Source: Caulobacter sp. NIBR2454 (lineage in GTDB: Bacteria; Pseudomonadota; Alphaproteobacteria; Caulobacterales; Caulobacteraceae). Taken from it: a stretch of 64,000 nucleotides of DNA. Positions 28,374 to 37,977 of the stretch are shown piece after piece. A program made the translations under genes and the position numbers. Location of the stretch: NCBI RefSeq assembly GCF_027474405.1, contig NZ_CP114871.1, forward strand, positions 744,001-808,000. Reading direction: 5' to 3'. Positions within the stretch are counted from its first letter, which is position 1; each line of letters starts with the position of its first letter. The notes beneath the pieces were generated by a model. It searched no databases and was not told the DNA's origin. It saw only the letters and a list, made by a program, of their open reading frames with translations.

Positions 28374-28400
28374 CTCTCGCCGACACATTGTGGGCGAGAG
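28374..28400. promoter_or_regulatory. Palindrome in the ctrA leader
   Basis: 8-bp arms CTCTCGCC (28374-28381) and GGCGAGAG (28393-28400) surround a smaller odd palindrome CACA-T-TGTG (28384-28392). It lies 61-87 bp before the ctrA ATG, between that start and a CtrA-box-like site. It may be an operator or an mRNA leader hairpin. Confidence 0.5.
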
Positions 28401-28402
28401 AA

Positions 28403-28417
28403 TTTAAGATCGGTTAA
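28403..28417. promoter_or_regulatory. CtrA-box-like site upstream of ctrA
   Basis: TTAA-N6-TTAA (28404-28407 and 28414-28417). It can also be read as TTTA-N7-TTAA, against the known CtrA consensus TTAA-N7-TTAA. It is about 90 bp before the ctrA start, consistent with autoregulation as in Caulobacter. Confidence 0.6.
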
Positions 28418-28437
28418 TGGTGAATGACCCTCTGGGA

Positions 28438-28509
28438 GAATCGTTAAGCTGATTTGCGAATCGGGAGCAAGCGCCGCCGGACTCCGAACGCGAATTTTGT
28501 CACCGATTC
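28438..28509. promoter_or_regulatory. Four GANTC (CcrM) sites upstream of ctrA
   Basis: GAATC (28438-28442), GAATC (28458-28462), GACTC (28480-28484) and GATTC (28505-28509) occur within 72 bp. CcrM adenine-methylates GANTC, and hemimethylation state controls ctrA transcription in Caulobacter. The last site sits within a TTTTGTCAC/TTTTGTGAC direct repeat (28495-28518). Confidence 0.7.
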
Positions 28510-28541
28510 TTTTGTGACGCTAAACCCAGGCGCAGCAAGGC

Positions 28542-29312
28542 TTAGCGGGGGATCCAGCCCGCGGCTTTCAGTTTGGCCACGCTGGTTCTGGAGACCGGCG
28601 CCTCGATCCCGTTGACCAGTTTCAGGCGCAGATTTCTGCCATCTTCAATAACAACCTGAACCGCTCTGCGGGCCACCCACCAGGACCTGTGGACCTGCAT
28701 GCCGTCCAGATCGCCCAGTTCGGTCATGGCCTGGTTCAGGGACAGCAGGACAAGGTCAGAGCCCTGCGGCGTGTGCATGCGCACATAGTGATCCTCCATC
28801 TGCAGGCACAACAGATCGCGTCCGAGGCGCGGCGGCAGGCGGCGCAGGATCGTGGGTTCCGCCGAGGTCGCGGCCGGTGGGGAAGGAGGCGCTGCGACAC
28901 GCAGCCGCAGCAGGGCGTAGGCGCCGACATAGACGAGGCCGAGCAGCACCGACTGCGCATACCACTCCGCCCACCCGATCCTGGCGACGGAGGGCCAGAG
29001 CATGATCGCCGCCGCGCGTACGATGGCGCAAAGCGGAACCGTGGCGATCACCACGACGGCGGGGACCCAGGCCCAGAACGGCACGCCGGCCCGCTGCATC
29101 CTTGGCGTCAGCCAGCGCAGCAGCAAGCCGAAGGAGACGCCGCTGAGCAGGAAGCTGCCGGTCCAGTAGGCCACCCGCACCATGGGCTCGTCGTTGAAAT
29201 AGCTGCCGAAGGGGCCGAGCAGCCCCATGATCACCCCTGTGACCGCGCAGACGGCCAGGTCGATCGCCCATGCGCGGGGGGTGTTCAGGTCGGAGGCCGG
29301 GTTCAACGCCAT
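28542..29312 (-). CDS. Membrane-bound LytTR-type regulator
   Basis: A 256-residue protein with about four transmembrane segments (about 14-135) and a C-terminal LytTR DNA-binding domain (about 160-255, with LLCLQMEDHYVRMHTPQGSDLVLLSLNQAMTEL and MQVHRSWWVARRAV). No receiver domain is present, so it probably senses a membrane or external signal directly. It lies upstream of ctrA on the same strand, 228 bp away, and is divergent from a secreted hydrolase gene. Targets are unknown. Confidence 0.87.
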   Translation of the reverse strand: MALNPASDLNTPRAWAIDLAVCAVTGVIMGLLGPFGSYFNDEPMVRVAYWTGSFLLSGVSFGLLLRWLTPRMQRAGVPFWAWVPAVVVIATVPLCAIVRAAAIMLWPSVARIGWAEWYAQSVLLGLVYVGAYALLRLRVAAPPSPPAATSAEPTILRRLPPRLGRDLLCLQMEDHYVRMHTPQGSDLVLLSLNQAMTELGDLDGMQVHRSWWVARRAVQVVIEDGRNLRLKLVNGIEAPVSRTSVAKLKAAGWIPR

Positions 29313-29452
29313 GCTCCCTCTATAGCCCGACGCGCGGCGCGGAAAACCCGCTCGCCGGACAGCGAACCCGTTCGCCCATTGGCGAAGGCGCGGTGGCGGC
29401 CTCGCGGTTGGAGCGTCAGCAAGGGGGCCACGCAGTCGCTGAAAGGAGCGCC

Positions 29453-30454
29453 ATGTCTGTCGCCGTCAAAACCAAGAGCTTCGCCGCCGCCGTCCTGGCC
29501 GGCGCCCTGATGTTCGCCGCCCCCGCCCTGGCCGGGGTAGGCTTTCAGGTCCTGAGGGTCCCCGACCCCGAGGGCGGGACGATCGAGGTCGGGGTCTGGT
29601 ATCCGGCCGATGGCCCGGTCCGGACGATTCCAATGGGTCTCAACAGCATGGAGGTCTCGCCCGGCGCGCCGCTGAAGGGGGAGGGGCTGCCGCTGGTGGT
29701 CATGTCGCACGGGCATGGCGGCTTCTTCGGCGGCCATGCCGATACCGCCGCGGCGCTGGCGGAAGCGGGCTTCGTCACCGCGGCCCTGACCCACACCGGA
29801 GACAACTACGCCGACAAGAGCCGATCCACCGAGGGCGCCAACCGGCCCCGGCAATTGCGGGTGCTGGTGGACTACATGCTAGGCGGATGGTCCGAGCATG
29901 GTCGGCTTGATCCGGAGCGGGTAGGGGCCTTTGGCTTTTCCATGGGCGGCTTCACCGTCACCGCCGCCATCGGGGGCGTGCCGGACGCCGCAAAGATCAA
30001 CGAGCATTGCCGCCAGCGGCCGCAGTTCTTCGACTGCCAGCTGGTTCACCATCGTCCCGCTGAGCCGGCCAGCTGGACGGGCTGGAAGCGCGACGACCGC
30101 ATCAAGGCCGCCGTCATCGCCGCCCCGGCGGTGGGCTACGCCTTTACGCCTGAGAGTCTGGGGGCGGTGAAAATCCCCGTGCAGCTATGGCGGGCCGAGG
30201 TCGACGCGATCCTGCCCGAGCCGTTCTACGTCCAGCCAGTGCTGGAGAAGCTGGGGGCGCGGCCTGAATATCATCTGGTGAAGAAGGCCGGGCACTTCGA
30301 GTTCCTGACGCCCTGCACGCCCGAGGGGATCAAGCGCAGCCCCGACATCTGCCTTCCGTCGCCTGGCTTCGACCGCGAGGCGTTCCATCGCGACTTCAAC
30401 CGCGAGGTCGTCCGCTTCCTGTCCGAAAAATTGAGCGTCGTTAACCGGCCTTAA
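29453..30454 (+). CDS. Secreted dienelactone/PAF-acetylhydrolase-like hydrolase
   Basis: A 333-residue exported alpha/beta hydrolase with a signal peptide (about 1-28, ending APALAG). It has a strand motif VGVWYPADG, oxyanion HGHGG (86-90), nucleophile elbow GFSMGG with Ser163 and a late His in KKAGHFEFL. The pattern resembles PAF acetylhydrolase/dienelactone hydrolase-like esterases. The ATG at 29453 is chosen because GAAAGGAG precedes it by a normal gap. It is divergent from the LytTR gene, a possible regulator. Confidence 0.88.
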   Translation: MSVAVKTKSFAAAVLAGALMFAAPALAGVGFQVLRVPDPEGGTIEVGVWYPADGPVRTIPMGLNSMEVSPGAPLKGEGLPLVVMSHGHGGFFGGHADTAAALAEAGFVTAALTHTGDNYADKSRSTEGANRPRQLRVLVDYMLGGWSEHGRLDPERVGAFGFSMGGFTVTAAIGGVPDAAKINEHCRQRPQFFDCQLVHHRPAEPASWTGWKRDDRIKAAVIAAPAVGYAFTPESLGAVKIPVQLWRAEVDAILPEPFYVQPVLEKLGARPEYHLVKKAGHFEFLTPCTPEGIKRSPDICLPSPGFDREAFHRDFNREVVRFLSEKLSVVNRP

Positions 30455-30479
30455 CGAGACCTTTTCACTCATGGTTAAC
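30441..30479. promoter_or_regulatory. CtrA-type sites upstream of fliI
   Basis: TTAA-N6-TTAAC (30441-30455) is followed by ATGGTTAA (30471-30478), the reverse of TTAACCAT, a known CtrA half-site-like 8-mer. They lie 45-80 bp before the fliI start, suggesting CtrA-dependent transcription of fliIJ. Confidence 0.6.
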
Positions 30480-30497
30480 GACGTTGCCCGCAAGGTC

Positions 30498-30518
30498 GCC
30501 CCTCAAGTGCTGAGGGGC
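30498..30518 (+). promoter_or_regulatory. Hairpin covering the fliI ribosome-binding site
   Basis: A perfect 8-bp stem, GCCCCTCA (30498-30505) with TGAGGGGC (30511-30518), has loop AGTGC. The right arm contains the only Shine-Dalgarno-like GAGGGG, just before the TTG start at 30523. Confidence 0.65.
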
Positions 30519-30522
30519 CGCT

Positions 30523-31854
30523 TTGCAGAACCTGATCGCCGCCGTCGAGCGTATCGATCCGCTGACCGTCTATGGGCGCGTCGCGGCTGTGAACGGCCTG
30601 CTGATCGAGGCCCGGGGCGGCCTCACCCGCCTGTCGGTCGGCGCGCGCGTCGAAATCCAGCGCTTCGGCAATTCACCTCTGCCGGCCGAGGTCGTGGGCT
30701 TTCGCGAGACCCGCGCCCTGCTCATGCCCTTTGGCCCGGTTGAGGGCGTCGCCCCTGGCGCGGAGATCAAGATCCGTCCCGAGGGTGCGTCGGTTCGCCC
30801 GACCAAGGCGTGGCTGGGCCGCATCGTGGACGCCTTCGGCGAACCCATCGACGGCCTAGGCCCCTTGCCCCAGGGCGAGGCGGCTTATCCGCTGAAGGCC
30901 GCGCCGCCGTCGGCCCACGCCCGCGGCCGGGTGGGCGAGCGCCTGGACCTGGGCGTGCGGTCGATGAACGTGTTCACCACCACCTGCCGGGGCCAGCGCC
31001 TGGGCATCTTCGCCGGTTCGGGCGTGGGCAAGTCGGTCTTGCTGTCGATGCTGGCGCGCCAGGCCACCTGCGACGCGGTCGTGGTGGGGCTGATCGGCGA
31101 ACGGGGTCGGGAAGTGCGCGAGTTCATCGAGGAGACCCTGGGTGAGGAAGGCCTGCGCCGCGCCATCGTCGTGGTGGCCACCTCGGACGAGCCGGCGCTG
31201 AAGCGTCGCCAGGCCGCCTACATGACCCTGGCCCTGGCTGAATTCTTGCGCGACCAGGACATGGAGGTCCTGTGCCTGATGGACTCGGTGACCCGCTTCG
31301 CCATGGCCCAGCGCGAGATCGGCCTGGCCGCGGGCGAACCCCCCACCACAAAAGGCTATACGCCGACCGTCTTCACCGAGTTGCCCAAGCTGCTGGAACG
31401 CGCCGGTCCCGGACCGATCCGGCCGGACGGGACGGAGGCGGGACCGATCACCGCCCTGTTCACGGTGCTGGTGGACGGCGACGACCACAACGAGCCGATC
31501 GCCGACGCCACGCGAGGCATTCTGGACGGGCACATCGTCATGGAGCGCGCCATCGCCGAGCGCGGCCGTTTCCCGGCGATCAACGTGCTGAAATCCATCA
31601 GCCGGACCATGCCCGGCTGTCAGCATCCCGAGGAGCGGGACATCGTGAAGGGCGCCCGCCAGGTGATGGCCGCCTATTCGAACATGGAAGAGCTGATCCG
31701 CATCGGCGCCTATCGCTCAGGTTCCGACCCTCAGATCGACCGCGCTATCGTGCTGAACCCCGCCATCGAGGAATTCCTGTCGCAGGACAAGGACGAGGCC
31801 ACCAGCCTCGACGATTCCTTCCATCAATTGTCCAGCATCCTGAGCGCTGCGTGA
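30523..31854 (+). CDS. fliI: Flagellar export ATPase FliI
   Basis: A 443-residue F1-like ATPase that powers and orders flagellar type III export. The Walker A region reads [17 protein letters not shown] and the signature [20 protein letters not shown] C-terminal region is complete. An in-frame TGA at 30511-30513 forces a start after it; TTG at 30523 ([14 protein letters not shown]) fits the Caulobacter FliI N-terminus. A hairpin covers its ribosome-binding site. It is followed 13 bp later by fliJ. Confidence 0.96.
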   Translation: MQNLIAAVERIDPLTVYGRVAAVNGLLIEARGGLTRLSVGARVEIQRFGNSPLPAEVVGFRETRALLMPFGPVEGVAPGAEIKIRPEGASVRPTKAWLGRIVDAFGEPIDGLGPLPQGEAAYPLKAAPPSAHARGRVGERLDLGVRSMNVFTTTCRGQRLGIFAGSGVGKSVLLSMLARQATCDAVVVGLIGERGREVREFIEETLGEEGLRRAIVVVATSDEPALKRRQAAYMTLALAEFLRDQDMEVLCLMDSVTRFAMAQREIGLAAGEPPTTKGYTPTVFTELPKLLERAGPGPIRPDGTEAGPITALFTVLVDGDDHNEPIADATRGILDGHIVMERAIAERGRFPAINVLKSISRTMPGCQHPEERDIVKGARQVMAAYSNMEELIRIGAYRSGSDPQIDRAIVLNPAIEEFLSQDKDEATSLDDSFHQLSSILSAA

Positions 31855-31867
31855 TCCGGGCCTTCAA

Positions 31868-32281
31868 ATGACCAAGTGGGCCGACTCCCTCATCCGCATC
31901 GCCAACTACGAGGTCGAGACCTTGCAGAAGCGTCTCGGCGAGATCGCCGCGCGCCGGCAGGACGCCGAGATCCGCATGGCCATGCTCGACGCCGAGGGCG
32001 AGGCCGAGATGCTGCGCGCCCAGAACGACGCGTCGGCGGGCTGGTACATGGTCGGCTACAAGCAGGGGCTGGCTTTGCGCCGGGCCCAGATCCAGGCCCA
32101 GGTCGACGCCATCAAGATCGAGGAAGGCGCCGCGCGCGAGGCCCTTTCGCGAGCCTTCGAAGAGCTGAAGAAATACGAGCAGGTGGCCGAGAACGCCAAG
32201 ATCGTCCGCCAGAAGAAGAGCGATGCGATCGAGACCGCCCAGATGGACGAGATGGGCCTGCGCAAGAGCGGGACGCGCTAG
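31868..32281 (+). CDS. fliJ: Flagellar export protein FliJ
   Basis: A 137-residue, almost entirely alpha-helical coiled-coil protein (MTKWADSLIRIANYEVETLQKRL). It is the stalk-like partner of the FliI hexamer in the flagellar export apparatus. Identification rests on size, coiled-coil character and position directly after fliI. Convergent with the DUF4282 gene 12 bp away. Confidence 0.92.
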   Translation: MTKWADSLIRIANYEVETLQKRLGEIAARRQDAEIRMAMLDAEGEAEMLRAQNDASAGWYMVGYKQGLALRRAQIQAQVDAIKIEEGAAREALSRAFEELKKYEQVAENAKIVRQKKSDAIETAQMDEMGLRKSGTR

Positions 32282-32293
32282 CGACCCGGAGCG

Positions 32294-32674
32294 TCACGCT
32301 TCGTCGGGACGGGCCCGAGGCATGATGGTCGACTCGGCCTCATGCGACTGGCGCAGGGAGCGCAGGTCGTCGCTGATGCGGAAGATGGCCACATAGAATT
32401 CGCAGAAGGCGCGCCACAGCAGCGCCATGGCCCCGGCGGCCAGGAGGCCGGCGATCAGCACGGGGAAGGCCAGAAGAATCGAGCCCAGGCCGGGCTCTTT
32501 CAGGGCCAGGCCGACGGCGGCGCCGACGACCGAAAAGGCGAACAGGGCAATAACGCCCAGGCCCGCCCAATAGACCAGATGGATGACCTGGCCGGTGACC
32601 AGGCGATCGAACGTCAGGAGATCCCAGATCAGGCCGGCGGAACCGCCGCCCGCTGATCGTTTCGCCGCAGGCAT
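32294..32674 (-). CDS. DUF4282 domain membrane protein
   Basis: A 126-residue inner-membrane protein with the DUF4282 pattern: LLTFDRLVTGQVIHLVYWAGLGVIALFAF, then a second hydrophobic segment (about 65-90), and the conserved end WRAFCEFYVAIFRISDDLRSL. Function unknown. The ATG at 32674 is chosen because it gives the family start; an AAGAGG lies about 10 bp upstream. Confidence 0.85.
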   Translation of the reverse strand: MPAAKRSAGGGSAGLIWDLLTFDRLVTGQVIHLVYWAGLGVIALFAFSVVGAAVGLALKEPGLGSILLAFPVLIAGLLAAGAMALLWRAFCEFYVAIFRISDDLRSLRQSHEAESTIMPRARPDEA

Positions 32675-32818
32675 GTACCAAAAACCTCTTGCGTCAGCGC
32701 TGCCGCGCCTGCGGGCATGGCTATCAGCCGAAGCCTGCGACGGCAATGGTCCGCTCGCCGCACCTTCGACGGAATGCGCCCGGCCGCGAAGCTGGAAGCT
32801 CCGCGGCCGTTCGTCGCG

Positions 32819-33295
32819 TTATTTGGGGGCCATGCCGGCGGCCGCGGCCAGAATCTGGGCCTTGGTCACCGAGGTGATGATCTTGCCGTCCTGGTTGGCC
32901 AGGGCGCGGGACGGAAGACCCATGGTCTTGCCGTCGACATTCACGGCGACGATCGATTGACCGCCTTGCTCGTAGGTCTTCTCGACCGTGCCGACGAGGC
33001 CGCCAGCGGGATCCCAGACCTGAGCGCCGGTGGCGAACGAAGCAGCCGCGCCGGGCGCAGCGGTCGTGGTCGTGGTGGTCGTCGCCGAGCTCGGCTGGGC
33101 GGCGGTGTCAGCGGCCGTGGCGTCCGTGGTGGTGGTCGTGGTCGCAGTCGGCGCTGTGGCAGCGGGCGGCGCAGCCGTGGTCGTGGCGGCCGGCTCAGCG
33201 GTCGTGGTGGTGGTCGTCGTGGCGTCTTGCGCGTGAGCGACGGCCGCCATCGACAGAGTGGCGGCAGCGACGGTCGCCAGCAGAGTACGTTGCAT
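32819..33295 (-). CDS. Exported Thr/Ala-rich protein with PRC-barrel-like end
   Basis: A 158-residue exported protein. A signal peptide (about 1-22, ending VAHAQ) is followed by a low-complexity tract of repeated Thr runs, Ala and Pro (about 23-82). A small C-terminal domain (about 85-158, with GAQVWDPAGGLVGTVEKTYEQGG) resembles a PRC-barrel. The function is unknown. ATG at 33295 is preferred to a TTG four codons upstream because GGAG lies 7 bp before it. It separates DUF4282 from flhA. Confidence 0.78.
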   Translation of the reverse strand: MQRTLLATVAAATLSMAAVAHAQDATTTTTTTAEPAATTTAAPPAATAPTATTTTTTDATAADTAAQPSSATTTTTTTAAPGAAASFATGAQVWDPAGGLVGTVEKTYEQGGQSIVAVNVDGKTMGLPSRALANQDGKIITSVTKAQILAAAAGMAPK

Positions 33296-33407
33296 GAGGT
33301 GCTCCAAAAAAAATCTTCGAAACGCCTCCCCCAGGCCCGAACAAACGTCGCTGCTTGCGATCGCGTTCCCAGATTATTTCGGATTGTTTCGGGCGATGGC
33401 CGCCCGA

Positions 33408-35504
33408 TCAGATCATGCCGACGGTCTTCAGACGGGCCCGCGGATGGATCTCGCTCTGGCTCATCACCACGGTCTGGCCGCGGAATCGCTCGATGATCGA
33501 ACGGACATAGGGGCGGATGCCGGGGCTGGTCAGAAGCACCGCGGTGTCGCCTTGCAGGGCGGCCTGTTCGAAGGCCTCTCGCACCTCGCCGATGAACGAC
33601 TGCAGGCGCGAGGGCGCCAGGGCCAACTGCTTGTCTTCCCCCGGTCCGACCAGGGCGTCGGCGAAGGCGTTCTCCCACTCGGCCGACAGGGTGATGATGG
33701 CCAGGGCGCCGTCGTCGCCGCGGTTGGCCCAGCACAGCTGGCGGCCGATCTTGGCCCGCACCTGCTCGACCAGACTGGTGAGCGAGGAGGTGTGGGAGGC
33801 GGCCTCGCCGATCCCTTCCAGGATGGTCGGCAGGTCGCGGATCGAGACGCGTTCGCGCATCAGGGCCTGCAGCACGCGCTGAACGGTGGTGGCGCTGGCC
33901 AGGGCCGGGATGACATCGTCCACGAGCTTCTTCTGCTCGGCCGGCAGTTCCTTCAGAAGCTTCTGCACCTCGGCATAGGAGAGCAGGTCGGCCATGTTCT
34001 CCTTGAGCAGTTCGGTCAGGTGGGTGGTCAGCACCGTGGCCGGATCGACGATGGTGTAGCCGCGGAAGGTGGCTTCCTCGCGCAGGGCGTCGGCGACCCA
34101 GGTGGCCGGCAGGCCGAAGGCCGGTTCGCGCACGTGTTCGCCCGGCAGCTCCACCTGGCCGCCGCGCGGGTCCATGGCCATCAGGTGACCCAGGCGGACC
34201 TCGCCGGCGCCGACCTCCATCTCCTTGATGCGGATCGAATAGCCGCTGTTGGGCAGGCGCATGTTGTCCAGGATGCGGACCGGCGGCATCACGAAGCCGA
34301 AGTCGGTGGCCAGGGTCTTGCGAAGGGCCCGGATCTGGTCGGTCAGGCGGCGGCCTTCCAGGTCGTTGATCAGCGACAGCAGGCCATAACCCAGCTCGAT
34401 CTTCACGTCGTCGATGGCCAGGGTGTTGGAGATCGGCTCGTCTTCTTGAGAAGCCGCTTCCTCCAGCGGCGCCAGGGGATCGACGGCGGGCTTCAACATC
34501 GCCTGCCCGCGCCGCCAAGCCAGATAGCCCGTGCCGACGGCGACCGCCACGAACGGCAGGATCGGCATGCCAGGGATCAGGGCGATGACGCCAGAGGAAG
34601 CCGAGACCATGCCCAGGCTGACCGGGTTCATGGCCAGCTGGTTGACCAGGGCCTTGTCGGCGGCGCCTTCGACGCCGGCCTTGGACACCAGCAGACCGGC
34701 GGCGATCGAGATGATCAGGGCGGGAATCTGGCTGACCAGACCGTCGCCGATGGTCATCAGGGTGTAGGTCGACGCCGCCTGACCGATCGGAATCTTGTGC
34801 TGCAGCACGCCGATCAGAATGCCGCCGACCACATTGATGCCGGTGATGATCAGGCCGGCGACAGCGTCGCCCTTCACGAACTTGCTGGCGCCGTCCATGG
34901 CGCCGAAGAAGGTGCTCTCCTGCTCCAGTTCCTTGCGGCGGAGCTTGGCGGTGTCCTGGTCGATCAGGCCGCTCGACAGGTCGGCGTCGATAGCCATCTG
35001 CTTGCCGGGCATGGCGTCCAGGGTGAAACGGGCTGACACTTCGGCGATCCGCCCCGAACCCTTGGTGATGACCATGAAGTTCACCAGCACCAGGATCATG
35101 AAGACGATGACCCCGATGATGAAGTTGCCGCTCATCATCAGGTTGCCGAAGGCTTCGATGATGTGACCGGCGCCGTGGGCGCCTTCGTGACCATGGCTGA
35201 GGATCAGGCGCGTCGAGGCGATGTTCAGGCCCAGCCGGAACAGGGTCGCCACCAGCAGCACGGTCGGGAAGGAGCTGAATTCCAGCGGCCGCTTGATCAG
35301 CAGCGCGGTCATCAGGATCAGGACCGAACTGGTCACCGACAGGGATAGAAGCAGGTCCAGCAGTATCGGCGGGACCGGCAGGATCAGCAGGACGATGATC
35401 GCGGCGATGCCGACGGCCAGCCCGACCTCGCCGCGCACCAGCCAGCCGATGATGTCGCGCGGCTTGAAGGCGTTCGGGTTTGCGTTGAGGCCGATGTCGG
35501 TCAT
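33408..35504 (-). CDS. flhA: Flagellar biosynthesis protein FlhA
   Basis: A 698-residue export-gate protein with eight transmembrane helices in the first half and a large cytoplasmic domain that forms the nonameric ring receiving FliI/FliJ and substrates. Family blocks include FPTVLLVATLFRLGLNIASTRLIL and MPGKQMAIDADLSSGLID (the FHIPEP region). The length is normal. It is the last gene of the minus-strand operon fliF-fliG-flbE-fliN-flbD-flhA, 62 bp after flbD. Confidence 0.97.
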   Translation of the reverse strand: MTDIGLNANPNAFKPRDIIGWLVRGEVGLAVGIAAIIVLLILPVPPILLDLLLSLSVTSSVLILMTALLIKRPLEFSSFPTVLLVATLFRLGLNIASTRLILSHGHEGAHGAGHIIEAFGNLMMSGNFIIGVIVFMILVLVNFMVITKGSGRIAEVSARFTLDAMPGKQMAIDADLSSGLIDQDTAKLRRKELEQESTFFGAMDGASKFVKGDAVAGLIITGINVVGGILIGVLQHKIPIGQAASTYTLMTIGDGLVSQIPALIISIAAGLLVSKAGVEGAADKALVNQLAMNPVSLGMVSASSGVIALIPGMPILPFVAVAVGTGYLAWRRGQAMLKPAVDPLAPLEEAASQEDEPISNTLAIDDVKIELGYGLLSLINDLEGRRLTDQIRALRKTLATDFGFVMPPVRILDNMRLPNSGYSIRIKEMEVGAGEVRLGHLMAMDPRGGQVELPGEHVREPAFGLPATWVADALREEATFRGYTIVDPATVLTTHLTELLKENMADLLSYAEVQKLLKELPAEQKKLVDDVIPALASATTVQRVLQALMRERVSIRDLPTILEGIGEAASHTSSLTSLVEQVRAKIGRQLCWANRGDDGALAIITLSAEWENAFADALVGPGEDKQLALAPSRLQSFIGEVREAFEQAALQGDTAVLLTSPGIRPYVRSIIERFRGQTVVMSQSEIHPRARLKTVGMI

Positions 35505-35566
35505 GAACTGCTCACACGCTCAGATTCCCAGGTCCCGCCCAAGCAAAAAGCGAGGGCGGGAAGGGA

Positions 35567-36943
<1,377 letters not shown>

Positions 36944-36973
36944 GTTCCTATCTCCTCTTCGACAGCGCGCCCC

Positions 36974-37315
36974 CTAGGCGTTGCTGTCGCCGTCCTTGAT
37001 GATTTCGGTCATGGTCACGCCCAGGCGTTCGTCGACGACGACGACCTCGCCGCGGGCCACCAGGCGGTTGTTCACATAGATGTCGATGGCCTCGCCGACC
37101 TTGCGGTCCAGCTCCAGCACGCTGCCCTGATTGAGCTTGAGCAACTGCGCCACCGACATGTGGGCCTTGCCCAGCACGGCCGAGATGCTGACCGGCACGT
37201 CGAAGACCGGCGCCAGATCGGACGCGATCTTGTCGTCGTACTCGATGGGCATGTCGGTCGCGAGGGTCTCCTCGGGGCCGAATTCGTCGAGCGTGAGGTT
37301 CGGTTCATCGACCAT
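36974..37315 (-). CDS. fliN: Flagellar motor switch protein FliN
   Basis: A 113-residue protein dominated by the SpoA/surface-presentation domain (about 35-108, with DVPVSISAVLGKAHMSVAQLLKLNQGSVLELDRKVGEAIDIYVNN). FliN forms the lower C-ring of the flagellar switch with FliM and FliG. It is followed by flbD after 30 bp and preceded by flbE after 4 bp. Confidence 0.96.
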   Translation of the reverse strand: MVDEPNLTLDEFGPEETLATDMPIEYDDKIASDLAPVFDVPVSISAVLGKAHMSVAQLLKLNQGSVLELDRKVGEAIDIYVNNRLVARGEVVVVDERLGVTMTEIIKDGDSNA

Positions 37316-37319
37316 GGGA

Positions 37320-37976
37320 TCAGCCTTCCGAGTGGGCGGCGGTCAAGGGTTCGGCGTGAAGACCCTCGGCCGCGAGAGCGGCGTTGAGAGCTTCGGCGAT
37401 ACGGGCGGCGGTGGCGGGCGGATCGAACGAGGCGCGGCCGTCGGCCCAGTCCAGCATGAAGGCGGCGCGCGGCAGGTTGGGGTCGGCCTTGGCCAGGATC
37501 TGGCCCGAGAAGCCAGCGGCCTGAGCCGCGTTCTCCAGGGCGGCTGTCATCCGCTCCAGCAGTTCTTCCGGCACGCGCAGGATCAGGCGGGGCTGCTGCT
37601 CCAACTCCCGGGCCAGGGAATCGTAGGCGGCGGCCAGAGCCGCCTCCGGGAACATCTCGAGCGCGGCGTCGGCGATCTTGCGGCCACAGGCCAGGGCCAG
37701 GGCGGCCGAGCCGGCGCGGTGGTCGTGCGCCACCTGGGTCAGGGTCGCCAGGGCCGCGCGGGCGGCGTCGGCGGCGCCGCGCAGGGCGATGGCGGCGGCC
37801 TCCTCCGCCCGGGCCACGGCCGAGCGTTCGCCTTCCGCGAAGGCGGCGGCGCGGATCTCGGCCACTTCTTCCTCGGTATAGAGCTTGGGCTTGGGCGGCG
37901 AGTAGGCGACCGCGCCGACGCTGTCGAAGACCGTGTCGAAGGCGAATTTGCGATGGACGGGCTGAGGGCTGGTCAT
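37320..37976 (-). CDS. flbE: FliH-like flagellar protein FlbE
   Basis: A 218-residue FliH-type regulator of the export ATPase, known as FlbE in Caulobacter. A charged helical N-terminal half has [29 protein letters not shown], followed by a small globular end. FliH proteins bind FliI and tether it to the C-ring. It is assigned mainly by position between fliG and fliN; divergence is normal for this protein. It starts 1 bp after fliG ends. Confidence 0.88.
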   Translation of the reverse strand: MTSPQPVHRKFAFDTVFDSVGAVAYSPPKPKLYTEEEVAEIRAAAFAEGERSAVARAEEAAAIALRGAADAARAALATLTQVAHDHRAGSAALALACGRKIADAALEMFPEAALAAAYDSLARELEQQPRLILRVPEELLERMTAALENAAQAAGFSGQILAKADPNLPRAAFMLDWADGRASFDPPATAARIAEALNAALAAEGLHAEPLTAAHSEG

Positions 37977-37977
37977 G

